Source: Desulfuromonadales bacterium
GTDB taxonomy: Bacteria; Desulfobacterota; Desulfuromonadia; Desulfuromonadales; BM103
DNA: 8,122 bases
Reading direction: 5' to 3'
Assembly: GCA_030640215.1 (NCBI GenBank)
Contig: DAOWJU010000282.1
Location: 1-8,122 of the forward strand
The translations under genes were made by a program, and so were the position numbers. This document shows positions 3,740-8,122 of this stretch, in pieces; the stretch's first letter is position 1, and each line of letters begins with the position of its first letter. Below the pieces are notes generated by a model. That model was given only the letters and a program-made list of their open reading frames with translations, made no database searches and had not been told where the DNA came from.

Positions 3740-6082
3740 TTATCCACCAGAAACGTAGGAAATTAGGTAGACCTCGCTACCGTCAGGAATGTTGGTCTGG
3801 TTTTCGCCGGCGAGAACCATCTTGCCGTCGATGACGATATTGAGATTTGGATCATCGAGGATTCCTGCTGCTTCAGGGAGTTTGAGCCGCAGATGCTGCC
3901 GCAGTTCTCCCAGGTGTGCGACCGGTTCATCGACGACAATGACTTGTTCCGGCACCCCTGGAAATGCGCAGGAGAACTTGACCGTAATGCTGTAACCAGT
4001 GACGACTTTCGAAAGATGAGCATGCCAGTCGAGTGCGGGGACGCCAGCCTGATTGAGACCCGTCAATCGATAGAAACGCTCTTTGGCAGCGGCGAACTGT
4101 TCACGATCGATTTTTTCCCCTTTGAATGGCCCTACCATGATTGGATCATCGAACCAGCGAGCGGGCAGGGTGTCATCGTCTTCCCGCAGGCCAAGGCGGA
4201 AGTTGATCATCCTCTCCAGGCCGGTGATGTTGCGGCCGACCTCATCCAATTGACTCTCATCAAAACTTAACTGTGTCAGCTCGTTGATCTGGGTGGCGAA
4301 GTCTGCCAGGTCGGGCGTTGAAGGCGAGTTGAACAGCTTGGTGTTGAAACGACACATGCCGATGGCATCACCGGCGGCAAAAGTGTTTTCGCAACGCCGG
4401 ACAGCATGTTCTTTCCCCGTAAAGGAGGTCGGCTCTGGCGAGACCACACCGCCGTAGAGGGCGGTCTTGAAGTCGGCATCATCGTTGATGCGAGCGTTGA
4501 TTTCCAGAGTGGCCCGGTTACGCAGATGGTCCATGCCGCGGGTGGCTACCGCCAGCCCCAGGGCAAACGCTTTGAGGATGCGAGCGTCGTGCGGATCGGA
4601 TTGAAAGAGCCCTTTGGAGGCCATACAGTAGTTCAGTGCTTCCTCTGGATATTTGCCCAGTTCAACAGCGCGGCTGGAATCAGCTATAGTGTCGCCGAAG
4701 CCCTGGCGTTTTGCGGTCATAAACAGCAATTGTTCAATGACCGGATAATTCCCCCAGGTCAACTCCAGGCCACCGGTAGTCTCCTGGTCAATGATGCCAC
4801 GTTGATACAGTTCCATGGCCCAGGCGATAGCGCTGCCGGTGCTTGAGGCGTCGAGGGCCAGATCATTGAGGATGTTGTTCAGGCGCAGAACCTGTTCTGG
4901 TCCGCTGATGCCGATATTGGGGCCGAATTTGCCGACGATGATGTACTCAGGGCCTTCTCCTTTATCGTACTTGTCAAACTGGCCGTCATTGTTGATGCCG
5001 TTGTAAGTGCGCTGTTTATGATGCTCAAGGGCGCTCTGTTCCTTATCGTAACTCGCGTTGCCATTGAGACCTGTCAGGGCGCTGGCGCCCCAGCCACCTT
5101 TGCCGCCAGGCAGCATGTCGTTATTGGCTCGGCAACCGACCGGGCACTGGTAACAGCGGCTCATTCCTGGCCGATATGGATCAAAGTTGTCAGCATCGAG
5201 GCTGTCGTGCCAGGTAGTTTCCTGATTGTTCTTGGTACCCATGGCGCCAAGTACCCGGCTCGGTTTGTACAGAAAGGGTGTGCCGACTTTTTTCAGGGCA
5301 TTCTGGACGACACTTGCGGCTAGGATCTTTTTGCCAATCTCCCGGTTTGTCTGTTTAAAGGTGTCGGTGAGGTCAAATGCAGGGAGTTTGCCCTGGATGA
5401 GAACCGCTTTTAGATGTAACGAACCCATCTTGGCACCGCCACCACCGCGGGCCCAGATTGATTTCTCCCCTGCCATGATGCCGCTGCAGAGCACCTGGTT
5501 TTCCCCTGCGCTACTGATGCGCGCCATGGCCATGTCTTTGCGTTCGCGACAGTCAAAATCACCTTCAAACGCTGCGGTGAACTCAATATTGTCCATACCG
5601 CGATAGGGGGTAGCATCAATGAAACTGACTTTCTCCTGCTGGATTTTGAGCAGTGTCCACTCCGTGTTGCGACCGTAGAGGACCAGGTGGTCGTAGCCGT
5701 TACGTTTTAGATAAGTGGGGAAGTAGTCACCGGCGTTGCTGTCGAGGATCGCCCGACTCTCCGGTGAGCGACTGGTGACGTTGCCACGGGTCGCACCTGG
5801 CATGTTACTAGTCAGAATTCCGGAGCCGAAGATCAAAGGCACTTCGGGATCGAGCGCGTCTTTTTCTTCTTGTAGGAGGTTGTAGAGCAGGTACATGTTG
5901 CCGCCGCGTCCGGCTAGAAAGTGCTGGACCGCATCCAGAGGCAGGTAACCTCTTTGATTGGTGCGTTGTTCAAGGTCGACAAAAAGCACTGCGCCCTGGC
6001 TTGGGTACTGGGGAGCTTCATGCATCCGGCTCAAGAGTCTTTTAACCCGTTGCCTAATATCCAACTTCTGTCTGATATCCAT
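3740..6082 (-). CDS. Aldehyde ferredoxin oxidoreductase with fused C-terminal MoaD/ThiS-like domain
   Basis: A 780-residue protein starting at ATG 6082, one base after the stop of the upstream gene; an in-frame start at 6262 would overlap that gene by 179 bases. AOR enzymes oxidise aldehydes to acids using a tungsten (or molybdenum) bis-pterin and a [4Fe-4S] cluster, passing electrons to ferredoxin in the cytoplasm. The AOR N-terminal domain spans about 25-230 (GAVLFVDLEQ, FLAGRGGNMYLLY, PLIFGSGILTSNMPGATRG, ARGGGGAKMGS). Cluster cysteines are C310, C313 and C317 in RCYQCPVGC, with the fourth at C577 in GDAIGMCRF. The pterin-region helices match too (LALDASSTGSAIAWAMEL, TRGMDHLRN). About 55 residues (321-378), rich in Gly, Asn, Asp and Lys, lie between the first Cys group and the next AOR block, probably an insertion. 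Residues about 696-780 form a beta-grasp, ubiquitin-like domain ending VYLISYVSGG, as in MoaD/ThiS sulfur carriers. That terminal Gly-Gly is where such carriers are thiocarboxylated. It is the last gene of the uspA operon. The aldehyde substrate is unknown. Confidence 0.9.
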   Translation of the reverse strand: MDIRQKLDIRQRVKRLLSRMHEAPQYPSQGAVLFVDLEQRTNQRGYLPLDAVQHFLAGRGGNMYLLYNLLQEEKDALDPEVPLIFGSGILTSNMPGATRGNVTSRSPESRAILDSNAGDYFPTYLKRNGYDHLVLYGRNTEWTLLKIQQEKVSFIDATPYRGMDNIEFTAAFEGDFDCRERKDMAMARISSAGENQVLCSGIMAGEKSIWARGGGGAKMGSLHLKAVLIQGKLPAFDLTDTFKQTNREIGKKILAASVVQNALKKVGTPFLYKPSRVLGAMGTKNNQETTWHDSLDADNFDPYRPGMSRCYQCPVGCRANNDMLPGGKGGWGASALTGLNGNASYDKEQSALEHHKQRTYNGINNDGQFDKYDKGEGPEYIIVGKFGPNIGISGPEQVLRLNNILNDLALDASSTGSAIAWAMELYQRGIIDQETTGGLELTWGNYPVIEQLLFMTAKRQGFGDTIADSSRAVELGKYPEEALNYCMASKGLFQSDPHDARILKAFALGLAVATRGMDHLRNRATLEINARINDDADFKTALYGGVVSPEPTSFTGKEHAVRRCENTFAAGDAIGMCRFNTKLFNSPSTPDLADFATQINELTQLSFDESQLDEVGRNITGLERMINFRLGLREDDDTLPARWFDDPIMVGPFKGEKIDREQFAAAKERFYRLTGLNQAGVPALDWHAHLSKVVTGYSITVKFSCAFPGVPEQVIVVDEPVAHLGELRQHLRLKLPEAAGILDDPNLNIVIDGKMVLAGENQTNIPDGSEVYLISYVSGG

Positions 6083-6083
6083 T

Positions 6084-6758
6084 TTACTCTCGCAAAGTCT
6101 TTTCTTGAACGAGCTGACCCTCGGCGCCAAAATCTCCGCCACTATTGTCGTCAAGTAGTTTGGGACTGTATTGCCTGTAGGTGGCGGTAATTGCCGAGAA
6201 AGGCACATCGGCAAAGGAGCCGCGTTCATGGATGTATTCCATGTGCTTGCGGTGGTCGGCATCGAAGGGATGGAAGATCGAGTCTTCTCTGCCGTTGAAC
6301 TCTAAAGGTTTGACGCGGAACTTGGTACAGAGCTCCAGGTTGAAAGCTGGAGTTGATTTGAACCATCTCCCATTCAGATAGAACTCTGTGAAAGCGTGCC
6401 AGCGCATCAGGTCACCACCATTCATTTTACGTAAACGGGGTGTATTCAGATGGTTATTGACGTCGGCAAAACCGATCCGTGAAGGAATCCCCAGGACGCG
6501 ACCACAGGCGGCCAAAAGTGAGGCCTTGGAAATGCAGAAGCCATAACCATTGCGTAATACGCTACTGGCTCGATACATCTCCGGGTCACCAAAGTCGAGG
6601 TAGGGAGTATAGCGAATTCCATCACGCACCCGGTAGTAAAGAGCAATAGCCTGCTCTTGCTGCGACTGAGACTTACGGATTGTTTCTTCCGCAAAATCTA
6701 TTATATTGACAGCATCACTGTCGATGAACTCTGTACTTTGCAGAAACCGCGTATCCAT
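6084..6758 (-). CDS. Transglutaminase-fold (cysteine protease-like) protein
   Basis: A 224-residue protein. ATG 6758 is chosen because MDTRFLQSTEFIDSD matches the usual start of this group; the open frame to 6866 would run 80 bases into uspA. The only ribosome-site candidate is AAAGG, 11 bases upstream. The transglutaminase-like core has RDGIRYTPY (45-53), then the putative nucleophile Cys75 in NGYGFCISKASLL, GIPSRIGF (90-97), and His121 in RWHAFTEFYLNGRWF. Where the classic triad has Asp (W..vDp) this protein has Thr136 in KSTPAFN; from memory TPAFN is normal in this subgroup. The later segment DSIFHPFDADHRKHMEY is also typical. No signal peptide or membrane segment is seen, so a cytoplasmic role is likely. 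Its function is not known; it may be a peptidase or amidase. It lies 28 bases after uspA and one base before the AOR gene. Confidence 0.8.
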   Translation of the reverse strand: MDTRFLQSTEFIDSDAVNIIDFAEETIRKSQSQQEQAIALYYRVRDGIRYTPYLDFGDPEMYRASSVLRNGYGFCISKASLLAACGRVLGIPSRIGFADVNNHLNTPRLRKMNGGDLMRWHAFTEFYLNGRWFKSTPAFNLELCTKFRVKPLEFNGREDSIFHPFDADHRKHMEYIHERGSFADVPFSAITATYRQYSPKLLDDNSGGDFGAEGQLVQEKTLRE

Positions 6759-6786
6759 CAGAGACAGAACCTTTGGCTTGAGTGAT

Positions 6787-7212
6787 TCAGATGAGTAAGA
6801 CCGGACACTTGACTGCATGTACGACATGGTTTGCCACAGAACCGAACATGATGTCACGAAGCCCACCGCCGCCGGGATGGCGACCGATGATCACCAGTTG
6901 GATTTCCTTCTCCTCGACAACTTTCAGAATTGCTTTGCCAGGGGTGCCCAGCTCAAGCAGGAGCTTCGGTGCAAAGCCTGCGTCTTGAAAAGGCTTGGCC
7001 AGTTTTTCAAGGATACGCTTGCCAGATTTTTCGGCAGCTTCGTAGACCATGTTTTTCTGAATGTCGGGAACCAGTCGCTGGACCAAGTGGACATCTACAA
7101 CATGGAGCAGGATGATCTCACTTGGCATCAGATCCTGGTTAGCAATGACAGCTTGAGATGTTTGATGTGACGTTTCCGACTCGTCGACAGGAATCAATAT
7201 CTTTCGGGGCAT
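6787..7212 (-). CDS. Universal stress protein UspA family
   Basis: A 141-residue protein. ATG 7212 is fixed by AAGGAG at 7219-7224, six bases upstream; the frame extends to 7308 but the extra 32 residues are not Usp-like. The N-terminus MPRKILIPVDESETS is the first beta strand and Asp of the Usp fold. The middle carries IILLHVVDVHLV. The C-terminal part VIIGRHPGGGGLRDIMFGS, then VHAVKCPVLLI, resembles the ATP-binding loop (G-x2-G-x9-G-S), with one extra residue between the first Gly and the second. Usp proteins are small cytoplasmic dimers induced in stress or stationary phase. As the first gene of the operon with the transglutaminase-like protein and AOR, it suggests expression under stress or energy limitation. 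A candidate minus-strand promoter is TTGACG (7294-7299) and TTCATT (7271-7276), spacer 17. Confidence 0.93.
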   Translation of the reverse strand: MPRKILIPVDESETSHQTSQAVIANQDLMPSEIILLHVVDVHLVQRLVPDIQKNMVYEAAEKSGKRILEKLAKPFQDAGFAPKLLLELGTPGKAILKVVEEKEIQLVIIGRHPGGGGLRDIMFGSVANHVVHAVKCPVLLI

Positions 7213-7218
7213 ACCAAA

Positions 7219-7224
7219 CTCCTT
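7219..7224 (-). promoter_or_regulatory. Ribosome binding site of uspA
   Basis: AAGGAG on the minus strand, six bases before ATG 7212, decides the start against the longer open frame that reaches 7308. Confidence 0.85.
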
Positions 7225-7431
7225 AAAAGTTCTAGATGGTTTTCGTCTGGAAACGGCCAATTCTTTGCTGAATGAAATGGGCCGCAATCTCGGCGTCAAT
7301 CTGCACATTTGATTGTGCGGCGTAAAGTACTACGCCTCCGCTTCAGTGCTTGACTTGATTAACCTGGGCGCTTGATTTCCTTGACCTTGCGAAAAATTGC
7401 TCGTTTCCAAATCGAAAACTGCACTCGCGCT

Positions 7432-7450
7432 CATCCGGAGTTTCCGGATG
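7432..7450. promoter_or_regulatory. Perfect 8-bp stem-loop in the rlmL leader
   Basis: CATCCGGA (7432-7439), loop GTT, TCCGGATG (7443-7450). It lies 26 bases before the rlmL start and has no T-tract on either strand. This makes an operator or a 5'-leader RNA hairpin more likely than a terminator. A second dyad, GGCGTA / TACGCC with a 6-base loop, lies upstream at 7319-7336. Confidence 0.5.
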
Positions 7451-7476
7451 GACATTAACTATTGAACAGGACATCA

Positions 7477-8122
7477 ATGAAGTTTTTTGCAACCACAACC
7501 AAAGGCCTGGAAGAAGTTCTTGCTGGTGAACTAACCAAATTAGGCGCCCGTGAGATCGTAGCCGCCAATGGTGGCGTCAATTTTAGCGGTTCCTTAAGAG
7601 ACGGATACCGTGCCTGCCTCTGGTTACGCACCGCCAATAGGGTTCTGCAACCGATTGCCAGCTTCCCCTGCCCATCCCAGGAAGCCCTTTATGAAGGCGT
7701 TTACGCACTCAACTGGAACGAGCTTCTGACTCCGAGCATGACACTGGCTGTCAATGCCAAACTGCGCGATTCAGAGATTACCCACTCACACTTTGCCGCC
7801 TTGAAAACCAAAGACGCCATCGTTGACAAAATCAGGGATAACTGCGGCGAACGACCAAATGTTGACCCGCGAGATCCCGACCTGCGCGTCAACCTTCATC
7901 TGGCCAGAAATCACTGCACTATCAGTCTCGATCTGGCCGGGACCGGCCTGCATCGGCGCGGCTATCGCCGCGATCCGACCATCGCACCACTTAAAGAAAC
8001 TCTGGCCGCCGGGCTTGTGGCCCTGACCGGCTGGGACCAGAATACTCATTTTGTCGATCCCATGTGCGGATCGGGGAGCCTGCCTCTCGAAGCGGCCCTG
8101 CTCGCCAGCAACCACGCGCCAG
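7477..8122 (+). CDS. rlmL: RlmL-like 23S rRNA (guanine-N2) methyltransferase, N-terminal part (partial)
   Basis: ATG 7477 is preceded by AGG at 7468-7470. The frame is open to the end of the window, giving 215 residues with no stop. It begins MKFFATTTKGLEEVLAGEL, the usual RlmL/THUMP-methyltransferase start. Residues about 45-155 form the ferredoxin-like and THUMP RNA-binding region (KLRDSEITHSHFAALKTKDA, DLRVNLHL). LHRRGYR (158-164) and APLKETLAA lead into the methyltransferase domain, where DPMCGSGSLPLEAALLA (194-210) is SAM-binding motif I. The family methylates N2 of a 23S rRNA guanine (G2445 in E. coli). The catalytic NPPYG-type motif lies beyond the window, so a single RlmL cannot be told from a longer RlmKL fusion. 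It is divergent from uspA. The weak promoter candidate is TTGACT (7350-7355) with TGATTT (7373-7378). Confidence 0.88.
   Translation, partial: MKFFATTTKGLEEVLAGELTKLGAREIVAANGGVNFSGSLRDGYRACLWLRTANRVLQPIASFPCPSQEALYEGVYALNWNELLTPSMTLAVNAKLRDSEITHSHFAALKTKDAIVDKIRDNCGERPNVDPRDPDLRVNLHLARNHCTISLDLAGTGLHRRGYRRDPTIAPLKETLAAGLVALTGWDQNTHFVDPMCGSGSLPLEAALLASNHAP

Noticed and set aside
3893..5606. Several plus-strand open frames of 60-146 codons opposite the AOR gene
   Set aside because: They are antisense shadows of a highly conserved minus-strand gene and have no recognisable domains or ribosome sites.
6083..6262. Extension of the AOR gene upstream to ATG 6262 (60 more residues)
   Set aside because: The extra residues are not AOR-like and overlap the conserved C-terminal part of the transglutaminase-fold gene in another frame. 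The ATG at 6082 directly after that gene's stop fits better.
6759..6866. Extension of the transglutaminase-fold gene to ATG 6866
   Set aside because: It would overlap the conserved C-terminus of uspA (GSVANHVVHAVKCPVLLI), and the added residues have no family similarity.
7213..7308. Extension of uspA to 7308
   Set aside because: The strong AAGGAG lies directly before ATG 7212, and the extra 32 residues are not part of the Usp fold.
7701..8115. Minus-strand open frames (63 and 109 codons) opposite rlmL
   Set aside because: They are shadows of the conserved rlmL frame, whose THUMP and SAM motifs are clear on the plus strand.

Overview
The window looks like a chromosomal segment of an anaerobic, probably deltaproteobacterial (Desulfobacterota/Desulfuromonas-like) bacterium. 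This inference rests on a tungsten-type aldehyde ferredoxin oxidoreductase (AOR), an rlmL-type rRNA methyltransferase, moderate base composition and the density of toxin-antitoxin and IS remnants. No 16S or other taxonomic marker is present, so the assignment is tentative.

Left part (1-540) is a scar of mobile elements. It holds the last 24 codons of an IS21-family IstB ATPase, then the repeated right end of that IS (to about 179). A piece of an HD-domain protein follows directly (about 180-345), and abutting it is the N-terminal piece of a tyrosine recombinase with a DUF6538-like start (347 to about 480).

Next (597-1704) comes a compact two-gene module. Three copies of TTGTACACCAC, two of them forming a 13-bp inverted repeat, precede a 110-residue basic, coil-rich protein of unknown function. 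Two bases after it begins a 227-residue nucleotidyltransferase-fold protein (NTP_transf_8/COG5397-like). I regard it as a candidate toxin-antitoxin or defence pair; this is inference. A 324-base spacer with two large hairpins, one a good intrinsic terminator, separates it from a complete hipBA toxin-antitoxin operon (2041-3596), which has a perfect TATAAT -10 and palindromic candidate operators.

Right part (3740-7212, minus strand) is a three-gene operon read right to left: uspA (universal stress protein), a transglutaminase-fold protein, and an AOR whose C-terminus carries a fused MoaD/ThiS-like sulfur-carrier domain ending in Gly-Gly. The genes are 28 and 1 nt apart, so they are probably co-expressed. 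The fusion suggests that cofactor sulfur transfer is tied to this particular AOR. The window ends in the 5' part of an rlmL-like 23S rRNA methyltransferase gene (7477 onward), divergent from uspA across a 264-base intergenic region with a perfect 8-bp stem-loop.

Overall, an accessory stretch (IS scar, NTase module, hipBA) lies beside what looks like more stable chromosome (AOR operon, rlmL). The most interesting items are the AOR-MoaD fusion and the iteron-controlled NTase pair.
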